Positions 1 through 8,102 of a DNA stretch of 64,000 nucleotides are shown piece after piece (position 1 is the stretch's first letter; the number at the start of each line of letters is the position of its first letter). Source of the stretch: Alkalihalobacterium elongatum (GTDB taxonomy: Bacteria; Bacillota; Bacilli; Bacillales; Bacillaceae_F). The notes under the pieces are model-generated. The model did not search any database. It was given only the letters and a program-made list of their open reading frames with translations, and was not told where the DNA came from. Location: positions 434,001-498,000 of the forward strand of contig NZ_WMKZ01000001.1 of NCBI RefSeq assembly GCF_019024285.1, given 5' to 3'. A program made the position numbers and the translations under genes.

Positions 1-555
1 AAAAGAAAAGCTGTCACTTTGTTGGAGTCGCTCCGCCATTCGCTCCTCAAAATCCTCAATCGAGATCATAAAGAAAAGGTCGTTCAGTCGTTTTGCTGTT
101 TCGTTATTATTTTTTTCCCACTCCCACGTATCATAAAGTCTTACTAATTCAACAAACTCTTCCAATGCTTTACAAGGCTCCAACTGACCGTTGGCAACTA
201 AATATTCGTAAAATAATGAGGTTGCTGCTGTTAATCTCCCATCTTCATATTCAACTTTTACACTTCCCCATTCGTAATCATTAAAATGTAAAGCTGTTTT
301 ATGATGGTCAATTAATTTAGCTTTGCCCGTTTTTTTATAATACTCATTTATTCTTTCAGTATTTAGTTCATTGACTGATAGATCGGTTACTATGATAAAA
401 TCGTCGTTTTTTGCACGCTCTAAAAAACGCTCAATCTGAAAATCTAACCCGCTAACAGAGTTATAGCGGACTCGCACTTGATCCTTAAAAGCTATCTTCG
501 CCAGGATCCCGCAACCAACCCCGTCTAAATCGTTATGAGTAAATAAATGAAACAT
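1..555 (-). CDS. DHH-family phosphoesterase, NrnB-like, partial (C-terminus cut by window edge)
   Basis: The first 185 codons of a DHH-superfamily phosphoesterase run off the left edge. The N-terminus carries THNDLDGVG (motif I), a later TDLS (motif II) and DHHKTA (motif III), the aspartate/histidine set that binds two Mn ions. The form of motif I resembles the NrnB (YngD) group of nanoRNases/cyclic-nucleotide phosphodiesterases more than NrnA. The ATG at 555 follows a GAGGAGTG ribosome site. The DHHA1 domain would lie outside the window, so length and substrate cannot be judged. Family assignment is firm; the specific activity is inference. Confidence 0.85.
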   Translation of the reverse strand, partial: MFHLFTHNDLDGVGCGILAKIAFKDQVRVRYNSVSGLDFQIERFLERAKNDDFIIVTDLSVNELNTERINEYYKKTGKAKLIDHHKTALHFNDYEWGSVKVEYEDGRLTAATSLFYEYLVANGQLEPCKALEEFVELVRLYDTWEWEKNNNETAKRLNDLFFMISIEDFEERMAERLQQSDSFSF

Positions 556-763
556 CTCGTGTCACTCCTCATTGAAAGTTGTTTCATTATTATGTGACAA
601 ATCCAGAAAATCCATCAATTTTTGAGAAAACACCTTCGCGATCAAGATGTGAAAGGAATTAGAGAAAACACTAACCATTTGTGTATTCGGAAGCTGTAAA
701 TAGGAATAACTTGAAGTAATTCTTCACATGTTATTAAAAACAGGAAGTCTGGGAGGTTTTCTA

Positions 764-1024
764 GTGGGAACAAATGAGGAAATCGAACGTTTTTTAAATA
801 AAGCACAAGATTTGGTTGATGATGGCTTAGATGAGCTTTTAGAAACAAAAATCATTCGTGAAAATGACCTTTCTGACTATTCGTATATTCAACACCAACT
901 TCATGAATTAGTAGAAGAAGCAGATCAATTAATGGTGCAATTTCCTGATCAGCGAAGCAGACTAGCCGAGATACAACGAAAAATTAGAGAAATTCAAGAA
1001 GTTATGGTAAAAGGAATTTACTAG
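764..1024 (+). CDS. Small helical protein of unknown function (86 aa)
   Basis: This is an acidic, probably all-helical 86-residue protein rich in Glu, Asp, Leu and Gln, with no membrane segment or cysteine motif. An in-frame ATG exists at 728, but the GTG at 764 sits seven bases after GGGAGG (751-756), so I start it there. It ends 11 bases before the next small gene, which has its own AGGAGG site, so the two probably form a small operon closed by the terminator at 1227-1277. I do not recognise the family. It could be one of the small Bacillus DUFs. Confidence 0.65.
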   Translation: MGTNEEIERFLNKAQDLVDDGLDELLETKIIRENDLSDYSYIQHQLHELVEEADQLMVQFPDQRSRLAEIQRKIREIQEVMVKGIY

Positions 1025-1035
1025 GAGGCAATATA

Positions 1036-1224
1036 ATGAACTATGATCAATTAAAACAAATTGTCTTATTAACTCAAGATGCGAAAGATTTAGGTTGGGA
1101 GTTTTTTATGGATGAGGGGCAATTAAAAGCACGTGATAACACGTACGCTCAAGATACCACAGCCTTTCAAAGTCAGGAACACTTTTTTGAATGGTTGGAG
1201 GAACAGTTTGATAAAAAAGATTGA
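1036..1224 (+). CDS. Small hypothetical protein (62 aa)
   Basis: A 62-residue soluble, acidic protein with several aromatic residues (WEFFMD, HFFEWLEEQF). It has an AGGAGG ribosome site seven bases before the ATG and follows the 764-1024 gene closely, and an intrinsic terminator begins within a few bases of its stop. These signals make it a real gene despite its size. No recognised domain, cysteine motif or membrane segment; function unknown. Confidence 0.7.
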   Translation: MNYDQLKQIVLLTQDAKDLGWEFFMDEGQLKARDNTYAQDTTAFQSQEHFFEWLEEQFDKKD

Positions 1225-1226
1225 GA

Positions 1227-1277
1227 AAAAGGCTGACATACAGTGAAAGTTTATCACCTCACTTTTGTCAGCCTTTT
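1227..1277. terminator. Bidirectional intrinsic terminator
   Basis: AAAAGGCTGACA pairs perfectly with TGTCAGCCTTTT. The stem is bounded by an A-run on the left and a T-run on the right, so it can end transcription from both convergent neighbours. It lies between stops at 1224 and 1280. Confidence 0.85.
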
Positions 1278-1279
1278 CT

Positions 1280-1735
1280 TTATGAATGATGAACCGTTTT
1301 TAAAAACAATAATTTTGTCCACTGATATAGATTTATTAATAATACAAAGCATGCAGATATGATAAGAAGAGTTCCGCCACCTTGATAGAACAATACGATT
1401 GTTACTAATCCTATAACAGTCATAATTGCGATACGAAGAAACGATTCCTCAAGCTCTTCTGTCTCTAGTTGCTGATAGATCATCTTACAAGCAGACATCA
1501 TACAAGCGGCTGCTAAAAAGTATAATCCCCCTGGTATTAGAAACTCATGGATAATATCAAAACTAAAAACAAACGAGGCTTGTCCTGCCCCAGCTAGAAT
1601 TGATTGAAAATACAATTGGATTTCATCAATCATTTGATAGAACGGGACATGATCTATATGACCAGATATTTTACTCCCGATAAATGCAAAAATAAACCCA
1701 AATATTACGAAGATAAATGGTAGAACGAAAACCAT
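1280..1735 (-). CDS. Four-helix integral membrane protein (151 aa)
   Basis: Hydrophobic segments near residues 1-20, 50-75, 100-120 and 122-145 predict about four membrane spans with short loops and an acidic cytoplasmic stretch (LETEELEES) between spans two and three. There is no enzymatic motif. A GTG two codons upstream is possible, but the ATG at 1735 is better spaced from GAGGTG. It may belong to a small Bacillus membrane DUF family such as the YufK type, which I hold only weakly. Transcribed alone, convergent with the small genes to its left. Confidence 0.65.
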   Translation of the reverse strand: MVFVLPFIFVIFGFIFAFIGSKISGHIDHVPFYQMIDEIQLYFQSILAGAGQASFVFSFDIIHEFLIPGGLYFLAAACMMSACKMIYQQLETEELEESFLRIAIMTVIGLVTIVLFYQGGGTLLIISACFVLLINLYQWTKLLFLKTVHHS

Positions 1736-1812
1736 CTCCACACCTCATTTCATTCTCTTTTCTATTAATCTATTCAAAAGAATAGATTTTAGAAGGAAAA
1801 AAGAGAAAAAAT

Positions 1813-1860
1813 GGTGTCAGGCACCTTTACCACTGTAATAGAGTAAAGGTGCCTGGCACC
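1813..1860. repeat. GGTGCC palindromic repeat, copy 1
   Basis: Two 18-base arms (1813-1830 and 1843-1860), each containing the near-palindrome GGTGYCNGGCACC plus CTTTAC, face each other across a 12-base loop with one G-T wobble. It begins 23 bases past the stop of the GH13 gene. On the minus strand it is followed by a long T-rich tract, so here it can act as that gene's terminator. The spacer CCACTGTAATA is shared with copy 2 at 8047. Confidence 0.9.
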
Positions 1861-1883
1861 GATTATATTGCCACCGATTATTA

Positions 1884-3566
1884 TTATTCTGATAGTTTGT
1901 ATGCTCTTGCTTCGTATGGGCGAAGTGCTATTGTGCTAATTGCTTCACTTTCTTGAACATCATAATTACTAATTAGTAGAGCGTACTGTTTGCTAGATAG
2001 GTTTTCTGGCAGTTCAAACGTTGTATCTTCACCGTAGAAATTACATACGACAACTAATTGCTCATTACCAAGTGTTCTTGTATAAGCATAAACCTGTGGG
2101 TGATCTTCATGAAGAATGTCATAGTCACCATAAACGATGATCTCATGCTGTTTACGTAATTGAATGAGCTGGCGATAGTAGTGATAGATTGAATTTGGAT
2201 CTGCTACTACTTTTTCTGCATTAATCTCATGGTAGTTCGGGTTCACTTTGATCCAAGGTGTTCCCGTCGTAAAGCCTGCATTTTCACTACTATTCCATTG
2301 TACAGGCGTTCTAGCATTATCACGGCCCTTTACATAAATGCTCTTCATGATGTCTTCAACTGGAACCCCAGCTTCAACTTTTTCCTTATACATGTTGAGG
2401 ATTTCAATATCACGATAATCATCAATCGTATCAAACTTCACATTTGTCATTCCAATTTCTTCACCTTGATAGATATACGGTGTACCTTTCATCATGTGAA
2501 GAAGCGTCGCTAACATTTTTGCAGACTCATTATGATAATTTTGAACATCACCAAAGCGTGATACAATACGAGGCTGATCATGGTTATTCCAGTACAGGCT
2601 ATTCCACCCGACTTTTTCTAAACCTTTCTGCCATCTAGATAAGCTCCATTTTAAATCTTTTAAATCTAAAGGTTTTAAATCCCATTTTCCATTAGGTCCT
2701 GAATCTAAATCGACATGCTCAAACTGAAAGACCATATTTACTTCCTTACGCTGCTCATCTGTATAAAGCTGTGCTTGTTCAGGGGATACACCTGGCATTT
2801 CGCCCACAGTCATTACGTCGTATCCACTTAATGCTTCTTCATGCATCTCTTGTAAATACTCATGAATTTTTGGTCCGTTCATAAAGTATGGCGCACCCGA
2901 TACATATTTTTTGCCTTCCTGAGGCTCTCCACCTGGTAAACCATCCACTTTTGAAATGAAGTTAATAACGTCCATACGGAAGCCGTCAATTCCTTTATCG
3001 AGCCACCATTTCATCATGTCATATACTTCACGACGTAATGTCGGGTTTTCCCAATTTAAATCAGGCTGCTTTTTTGAAAAAAGGTGTAGGAAATATTCAT
3101 CCGTTGTATGATCGTATTTCCATGCTGACCCACTAAAACACGACTCCCAGTTATTTGGCTCTTTTCCGTCCTTGCCTTTTCTCCAAATGTAATAGTCACG
3201 ATAAGGATTATCCTTTGATTTCTTTGCTTCGATAAACCATTCATGTTCATCTGAGCTATGGTTCACTACTAAATCCATGATAAGTTTCATGCCACGCTGA
3301 TGAATTTGTTCTAATAACTCTTCCCAGTCAGTCATTGTTCCGAACTCATCCATAATATCTTTATAATCACTAATATCATAACCGTTATCATCATTCGGTG
3401 ATTTATAAACAGGTGACAACCAAATGATTTCGATTCCTAGATCTTTTAAATAATCAAGTTTCGAAATAATTCCTTGAATGTCACCGATTCCGTCCCCGTT
3501 ACTGTCCATAAAGCTTCTCGGGTAAATTTGGTATACAACACTTTCTTTCCACCATACTTTTTCCAC
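1884..3566 (-). CDS. malL: GH13 oligo-1,6-glucosidase / alpha-glucosidase
   Basis: A cytoplasmic GH13 subfamily 31 enzyme of 560 residues that releases glucose from the non-reducing end of isomalto- or malto-oligosaccharides brought in by the adjacent ABC transporter. The conserved regions are DLVVNH, GFRMDV (nucleophile Asp199), VGEM (acid/base Glu256) and WNNHDQPR (Asp330), with QPDLN also present. Val200 directly after the nucleophile is the residue associated with alpha-1,6 preference in the B. cereus enzyme. An ATG three codons upstream abuts AAGGAG with no spacing, so the GTG at 3566 (MEKVWWKE) is chosen and matches the family start. Last gene of the sugar cluster, 19 bases after the permease gene. 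Confidence 0.93.
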   Translation of the reverse strand: MEKVWWKESVVYQIYPRSFMDSNGDGIGDIQGIISKLDYLKDLGIEIIWLSPVYKSPNDDNGYDISDYKDIMDEFGTMTDWEELLEQIHQRGMKLIMDLVVNHSSDEHEWFIEAKKSKDNPYRDYYIWRKGKDGKEPNNWESCFSGSAWKYDHTTDEYFLHLFSKKQPDLNWENPTLRREVYDMMKWWLDKGIDGFRMDVINFISKVDGLPGGEPQEGKKYVSGAPYFMNGPKIHEYLQEMHEEALSGYDVMTVGEMPGVSPEQAQLYTDEQRKEVNMVFQFEHVDLDSGPNGKWDLKPLDLKDLKWSLSRWQKGLEKVGWNSLYWNNHDQPRIVSRFGDVQNYHNESAKMLATLLHMMKGTPYIYQGEEIGMTNVKFDTIDDYRDIEILNMYKEKVEAGVPVEDIMKSIYVKGRDNARTPVQWNSSENAGFTTGTPWIKVNPNYHEINAEKVVADPNSIYHYYRQLIQLRKQHEIIVYGDYDILHEDHPQVYAYTRTLGNEQLVVVCNFYGEDTTFELPENLSSKQYALLISNYDVQESEAISTIALRPYEARAYKLSE

Positions 3567-3585
3567 TGCTGTCATCTCCTTTTGT

Positions 3586-4407
3586 TTACTTAATTGCCCC
3601 TTTGGTTACTCCACTAATGATCCATTTTTGTAAGAAAATATACACGAGTAACATCGGTAATAATGCTAGTAAATAAGAAGCAAAAGCTAAATTGTAATTC
3701 GTACTAAATTGTGATTGGAATACATATTGAACAAGTGGTAACGTCATATCATTACGATCACTTAAGATTACTAACGGTAGCATAAAGTCGTTCCATGCCC
3801 ATAAGGCTGTTAGAATACCAACCGTTGCATTCATTGGAGTAAGTAGTGGGAAGACGATTCTCCAGAAAACGCCCCAACGTGAACACCCATCAATAATTGC
3901 CGCTTCTTCAAGTTCTACTGGAATCGATTTAATGTAACCAACATATAAGAAAATATTAAAAGCAAGACCGTAAACGATATACAAAATGATTAAACCCGTC
4001 GGATTCATCATCGAAATCGCACTCATTTGCTTTACGATCGGTAACATGATGATCGGAAACGGAACAAACATCGCACTTACAAAATAATAGAATAAAACTT
4101 TATACGTTTTTTTGTGCAAATTACGCGCAATGGCATAAGCAACCATGGAATTTGTTAAAATTGTAAATACGACAGTAAAGAATGTAATGTAGGCACTATT
4201 TTTTAAAGCATTAAAGAAATTCGTCATTTCTATTGCTCTAGTAAAATTATCAAAACGGAACTCAGTCGGTAAAGCTAAAATCGATTGCGCTGTTTCTTGT
4301 GGTGTTTTTAAAGCATTGACTACCGTTAAGTAGATTGGAAACAAAATTACGATTGAACCAATAATTAATAGAAGAGTTACAGTCCAATTTATTTTTCTTC
4401 GAGCCAT
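3586..4407 (-). CDS. Sugar ABC transporter permease, MalG type
   Basis: The inner-membrane permease (273 residues, about six spans) of a carbohydrate ABC importer of the CUT1 group. The cytoplasmic coupling loop reads EEAAIIDGCSRWGVFWRI near residue 185, the EAA motif that contacts the ATPase. The start ATG overlaps the stop of the preceding permease by one base, indicating translational coupling. No ATPase gene is in the cluster, so a shared MsmX-type ATPase encoded elsewhere must energise it, as is usual in Bacillus. Substrate is inferred from the neighbouring GH13 enzyme: maltose, isomaltose or short alpha-glucans. Confidence 0.93.
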   Translation of the reverse strand: MARRKINWTVTLLLIIGSIVILFPIYLTVVNALKTPQETAQSILALPTEFRFDNFTRAIEMTNFFNALKNSAYITFFTVVFTILTNSMVAYAIARNLHKKTYKVLFYYFVSAMFVPFPIIMLPIVKQMSAISMMNPTGLIILYIVYGLAFNIFLYVGYIKSIPVELEEAAIIDGCSRWGVFWRIVFPLLTPMNATVGILTALWAWNDFMLPLVILSDRNDMTLPLVQYVFQSQFSTNYNLAFASYLLALLPMLLVYIFLQKWIISGVTKGAIK

Positions 4408-5270
4408 TACATCTGCACCTCCCGTTTTTGTAAATAACGGATTTGGATCACTGAAATCGTGACAATGATTATAAAGTAAACGACTGCGTTAGCAGATTGG
4501 TAGGCAAACTCTCCACCTTGGAAACCACCGCGGTAAATAAGTAGAGAAATAGATTCTGTTGCTCTACCAGGACCACCGCCAGTTAAAGCCATGATATGGT
4601 CGAACACCATTAAGAAGTTTTTCATTGCCAGTACCATATTGATTGTAAAGAATGGTGCGATTAGCGGGAACGTAATTTTCCAGAAATCCTGCCACTTATT
4701 TGCACCATCAATGCTTGATGCCTCATATATATCTTGTGAAATCGTTGCAAGACCCGCTAAATACAAAATCGTATTAAATGCAGCTGCTTGCCAAACCGCA
4801 ACGACAACAATTCCAAGCCAAGCAAGATCAGGGTTCCCTAATATACTAGCTGTTAATGCGTTAATTCCAAGGTTCTCTGCAATAGAAGGAATAAAAATTG
4901 CAAAAATATAATTAAAAATAAACCCTACGATTAAAATACTTAAAATATTCGGCATGAAATAAATGCCTCGAAGTGTTTTCTTAAATTTAATCTTTGAATT
5001 TAACCCTAAAGCAATGGTTAAGCTGATTATGTTAACCAAAACGGTAGAAAGTACAGCAAATTTAAATGTAAAGATATAAGCATCGATTGCACGTGAATCT
5101 TTAAACACATTAATGTAGTTTCTAAACCCTACAAACTCCCATGAACCATACCCTTTAAAGTTCGTGAAACTATAAAATATACCTTGAAGCACTGGAAATG
5201 TATGAAAGGCAAAAAATAAAATAACCGCTGGAAGTACCATTAAAAAGTAGGGGCTTATTTTCTTTTTCAT
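4407..5270 (-). CDS. Sugar ABC transporter permease, MalF type
   Basis: The partner permease (287 residues, six spans) of the CUT1 importer. Its EAA loop, YEASSIDGANKWQDFWKI, lies near residue 190. A GAGGAGAGG ribosome site precedes the ATG. It sits between the binding-protein gene, separated by a 241-base region with a long inverted repeat, and the second permease, which it overlaps by one base. Together with the lipoprotein at 5512 it forms the membrane and capture parts of the alpha-glucoside uptake system. Confidence 0.93.
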   Translation of the reverse strand: MKKKISPYFLMVLPAVILFFAFHTFPVLQGIFYSFTNFKGYGSWEFVGFRNYINVFKDSRAIDAYIFTFKFAVLSTVLVNIISLTIALGLNSKIKFKKTLRGIYFMPNILSILIVGFIFNYIFAIFIPSIAENLGINALTASILGNPDLAWLGIVVVAVWQAAAFNTILYLAGLATISQDIYEASSIDGANKWQDFWKITFPLIAPFFTINMVLAMKNFLMVFDHIMALTGGGPGRATESISLLIYRGGFQGGEFAYQSANAVVYFIIIVTISVIQIRYLQKREVQM

Positions 5271-5425
5271 TTTTTCCTCTCCTCCTCTTATGAAGTCAAA
5301 ATTAAGTTATCTATGGAAAGCAATTTCATATGAACATATTTTTATATAAGACAATTTCTTACGAAGATTATTTCATAACCTCCATAGGAAATTGTCCTAT
5401 AACCGAGGCCTTCCATTTAATGAAG

Positions 5426-5482
5426 GAGCAAGGCTTTCCCACCCTATGTTTAAACTAGGACGTCGGTTAGGAAAGCCTGCTC
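5426..5482. other. Inverted repeat between binding-protein and permease genes
   Basis: GAGCAAGGCTTTCC and GGAAAGCCTGCTC form an imperfect stem around a 30-base loop in the space between the binding-protein stop and the MalF-type start. No strong T-tract follows. In sugar ABC operons such hairpins often protect the binding-protein mRNA and lower downstream expression; that role here is inference. Confidence 0.6.
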
Positions 5483-5511
5483 TCGTTCTATATTTCTATT
5501 AATTTCTAAAT

Positions 5512-6732
5512 CTATCTATCTTTTACTTTGTCCCACTCGCTGTCTAACGTATTTAAGAATGCATCTACATCTTTATTAATTAAGAACTCCTGTACTAAGT
5601 TTTCTACTTGCATTCCTGTTGGATAATAGTGATCTGGGAAACTAGTAATTGAACCTTCTTCAAAGTGTCTTGTTAAATCAACAACTGTAGGATCTTCTTG
5701 CAGTACACCTTCTACTGCTGAGAATTGCTTTTCTTTATCAATATAGAATTGTGCATTTTCTGGGCGTAGTAAGAAATCAATGAACAGTTGAGCTTCTTCT
5801 TTATGCTTTGTGTTTTCAGAGATTGTTAAAACAGTGTCTACACCAGAAACGAGACGGTTCATTGTTACATCATTAGAAGCTGGAAGAGCAAATGCTCCGA
5901 TATTTGCTTCTGGGTTTGCATCTGTGATTGAACCTACAGCCCAGTTTCCTTGGATATACATTGCAACATCACCATTAGCAAAAGCTGTATTTCCTTGGTC
6001 ATAGCCAGCACCGAAAATATCATTATTGGCAAAACCTAATAGTGTTAACATGTTTTCTGCAACATCTTCGTAACGCTCTTTAAATGTAACTTCGTTATTA
6101 TTTCTTTTTTCTAGAAAGTCATCACCTTGTAGGTTAGCTGCTAAAGCATTGAAAGGTACCATCGCAGTCCAAGCATCCCCATATGTGTGATAAAATGGTG
6201 TTTTTCCTGCTGCTACAACTTCCTCAGCCACTGCGATGAACTCATCCCAAGTCGTTGGAATGTCTAATCCAAGTTCTTCAAACATGTCTTTGTTATATAG
6301 AACTGTGTTTGCATTAGCTGCGTAAGGAATACCATTAGGAGTGTCTTTCCCAGCTAGTGCGTTTAGCATATCAACATAAGCAGGTTGTACTCTTGAGATT
6401 TTCTCATCCCCTGAAAAATCATGTAAAACACCAGCTGCTGCTAATTCACCGTACGTTGCATTACCACTGATCCCCATAATTGCAGGTACATCATTTTGAG
6501 CTAAGCGAGATCTTAAAACAGTTTCAGACTCTGGAACATGGTTTTGCTCAATTTTAATTTCAGGGTATTTTTCCGTGAACTTAGCAATTAGCTCATCATA
6601 AGTGCCTACTGCCTCAGATTTATTTTGGAAAAATTCAAGCTTTACAGTCCCATCATCAGCTCCACCTCCACCACAAGCAGCTAAAGTAACAGCAGCTACA
6701 GAGGTTGCAATTAACATTTTGAATTTTTTCAT
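5512..6732 (-). CDS. Sugar-binding lipoprotein of ABC transporter (extracellular solute-binding family 1)
   Basis: A 406-residue solute-binding protein anchored to the outer face of the membrane. The N-terminus has a lysine-rich start, a hydrophobic stretch and the lipobox LAAC (Cys20), then a Gly-rich linker. The body has the usual family-1 binding protein layout, including an N-terminal segment reading VKLEFFQNKSEAVGTYDELI and a later NTVLYNKDMFEELGLDIPTT. It captures the alpha-glucoside for the two permeases. The ATG follows TAGGAGGAG. It is first in the transport operon, and two operator palindromes lie in the 170 bases upstream. Confidence 0.92.
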   Translation of the reverse strand: MKKFKMLIATSVAAVTLAACGGGGADDGTVKLEFFQNKSEAVGTYDELIAKFTEKYPEIKIEQNHVPESETVLRSRLAQNDVPAIMGISGNATYGELAAAGVLHDFSGDEKISRVQPAYVDMLNALAGKDTPNGIPYAANANTVLYNKDMFEELGLDIPTTWDEFIAVAEEVVAAGKTPFYHTYGDAWTAMVPFNALAANLQGDDFLEKRNNNEVTFKERYEDVAENMLTLLGFANNDIFGAGYDQGNTAFANGDVAMYIQGNWAVGSITDANPEANIGAFALPASNDVTMNRLVSGVDTVLTISENTKHKEEAQLFIDFLLRPENAQFYIDKEKQFSAVEGVLQEDPTVVDLTRHFEEGSITSFPDHYYPTGMQVENLVQEFLINKDVDAFLNTLDSEWDKVKDR

Positions 6733-6794
6733 TTTTACTCCTCCTAAAAGTTTGAAGTTTCATATAAAACTAACATAAAAATAAAACATAGGTA

Positions 6795-6812
6795 TAAGAA
6801 AACGTTTACGTT
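6795..6812. promoter_or_regulatory. LacI-family operator O1 (upstream of sugar operon)
   Basis: An 18-base site with core AAACGTTT and right half ACGTT, matching the perfect palindrome at 6862-6879 in its core and right half. It lies about 63 bases upstream of the binding-protein ATG, where a repressor would block transcription. The centre-to-centre distance to O2 is 67 bases. Confidence 0.7.
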
Positions 6813-6861
6813 AATGATATCAGTCAATTAAAACGTTAATTTAAGTTAATAAACATATTTT

Positions 6862-6879
6862 TACGTAAACGTTTACGTA
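6862..6879. promoter_or_regulatory. LacI-family operator O2 (perfect 18-bp palindrome)
   Basis: TACGTAAACGTTTACGTA is a perfect palindrome with the central CG step typical of LacI/GalR-family operators. It lies between the regulator gene and the sugar operon. It also matches most of the CcpA cre consensus, so catabolite control through the same site cannot be excluded. Confidence 0.8.
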
Positions 6880-6889
6880 TTGTGGGTAT

Positions 6890-6909
6890 AAAAAACACCT
6901 GTTAGGTGC
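6890..6909 (-). terminator. Intrinsic terminator of the LacI-type regulator
   Basis: On the minus strand CACCT-aac-AGGTG is followed directly by TTTTTTAT. The stem overlaps the regulator's stop codon (6902-6904), separating its transcript from the sugar operon downstream. Confidence 0.65.
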
Positions 6910-7909
6910 TCTTTAAAATTTTTACACTTTTCCTCTCAATGATTTGAAAGTTCATAATCGAACTTGAAGTATGATGACCTTCGCTTTCAATCATTTCAAT
7001 CACTTTTTCTATGGCCATTTTCCCCATCTCCCATAACGGTTGTGCTACCGTCGTTAATGGAGGGATCGCCATTTCAGCAACTAATGTATTATCAAAACCA
7101 ATAATAGAAAAGTCATCTGGTACTTTTAAATTGTTTTCGTAAGCTGCGGACATTGCACCTACTGCCATGTCATCACTAGCAGAAAAAACTGCCGTAAACT
7201 CATTTTTTAATGGCAATAATTGTTTCATACACTTTTTCCCTGACTCAAAATCAAAGCCTCCATAAACAATTAGCTTCTCATTAAGGGGGAGCTCGTGATC
7301 TTCCATAGCCTGTTTATAACCTTCCATCCTCGGCTTTCCTGTTAAGTCATCATCACCACTAATCATTGCAATCTTTTCATGACCATTTTTTATTAAGTAA
7401 GATGTCGCATGATAAGCAGCTTGTCTATCATCGACCTTTACGTAAGGTAATGGAAAACGATAGGACATAGATGAGATTAAAATAACTGGAATGCCTAATC
7501 TTGTAATTGTTTCGTAATATTCTTCTTTTATTTCTTGACTGGAGAAGATTAAACCATCGACCTTTTTCTCTCCGAGAATATTCAAGTAATCTAGCGTTCG
7601 CGAACCGCTATGATCGGTATTACACACGATCATACTATAATCATTCTCATGAGCACTTTTTTCAATTCCTTTTAAAAGCTTAGATGCAAAAGAGCTAGTT
7701 ACATTCGGCAATAGCACACCAATTGTCTTTGTTCTTCTACTAACCAAGCCACGTGCAATTGCGTTTGGACGAAAGCCTAATTCTTCAATCACTTTTAAGA
7801 CTCTTTCTTTCGTCTTTTCCGAATAGCCAAGCTGGTTATTCAAAATTCTAGACACGGTAGCTATTGATACATTAGCTTTTTGTGCAACATCCTTTATTGT
7901 CGGTTTCAT
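6902..7909 (-). CDS. LacI/GalR-family transcriptional regulator of the sugar operon
   Basis: A 335-residue LacI-type repressor: N-terminal helix-turn-helix (TIKDVAQKANVSIATVSRI), hinge helix with RPNAIARGL near residue 55, then a periplasmic-binding-protein-like effector domain (IGVLLPNVTSSFASKLLKGI). It probably represses the alpha-glucoside operon until the sugar or its phosphate binds. An ATG three codons upstream directly touches the GGTGG ribosome site, so the ATG at 7909 is preferred. An operator copy at 7923-7940 overlaps its own transcription start, pointing to autoregulation. Equivalent to MalR-type regulators. Confidence 0.9.
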   Translation of the reverse strand: MKPTIKDVAQKANVSIATVSRILNNQLGYSEKTKERVLKVIEELGFRPNAIARGLVSRRTKTIGVLLPNVTSSFASKLLKGIEKSAHENDYSMIVCNTDHSGSRTLDYLNILGEKKVDGLIFSSQEIKEEYYETITRLGIPVILISSMSYRFPLPYVKVDDRQAAYHATSYLIKNGHEKIAMISGDDDLTGKPRMEGYKQAMEDHELPLNEKLIVYGGFDFESGKKCMKQLLPLKNEFTAVFSASDDMAVGAMSAAYENNLKVPDDFSIIGFDNTLVAEMAIPPLTTVAQPLWEMGKMAIEKVIEMIESEGHHTSSSIMNFQIIERKSVKILKST

Positions 7910-7922
7910 ATCATCCACCTTT

Positions 7923-7940
7923 TACGAAAACGTTTACGTA
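7923..7940. promoter_or_regulatory. LacI-family operator O3 (autoregulatory)
   Basis: Matches the perfect operator at 6862-6879 with one mismatch (TACGA AAACGTTT ACGTA). It starts five bases downstream of the regulator's -10 box on the minus strand, so it would cover the transcription start. Confidence 0.75.
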
Positions 7941-7944
7941 AGTA

Positions 7945-7973
7945 ATGTTACAACCGTATTTCTATTTTTGCAA
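7945..7973 (-). promoter_or_regulatory. Putative sigma-A promoter of the LacI-type regulator
   Basis: On the minus strand a -35 TTGCAA (7968-7973) and a -10 TAACAT (7945-7950) are separated by 17 bases. Each box matches consensus at four of six positions; the operator immediately downstream adds weight. Confidence 0.5.
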
Positions 7974-8046
7974 GTGCTTTCACGAAAAAGACAAAAGAAC
8001 TATAAAATTCCTTTAAATGTGACTTTTCTCACTGAAATCGTAGAAT

Positions 8047-8093
8047 GGTGCCAGGCACCTTTACCACTGTAATAAAATAAAGGTCCTGGCACC
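8047..8093. repeat. GGTGCC palindromic repeat, copy 2
   Basis: The same element as at 1813-1860, with the same inner spacer CCACTGTAATA. The right arm has lost one G (AAGGTCCTGG). It lies ten bases past the stop of topB. No T-tract follows on the minus strand, so it is a 3' hairpin rather than a clear terminator. Confidence 0.9.
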
Positions 8094-8102
8094 TGTTGGG
8101 TT

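Noticed and set aside
4591-4911. 106-codon frame opposite the MalF-type permease
   Set aside because: Antisense shadow of a membrane protein gene; no expression signals.
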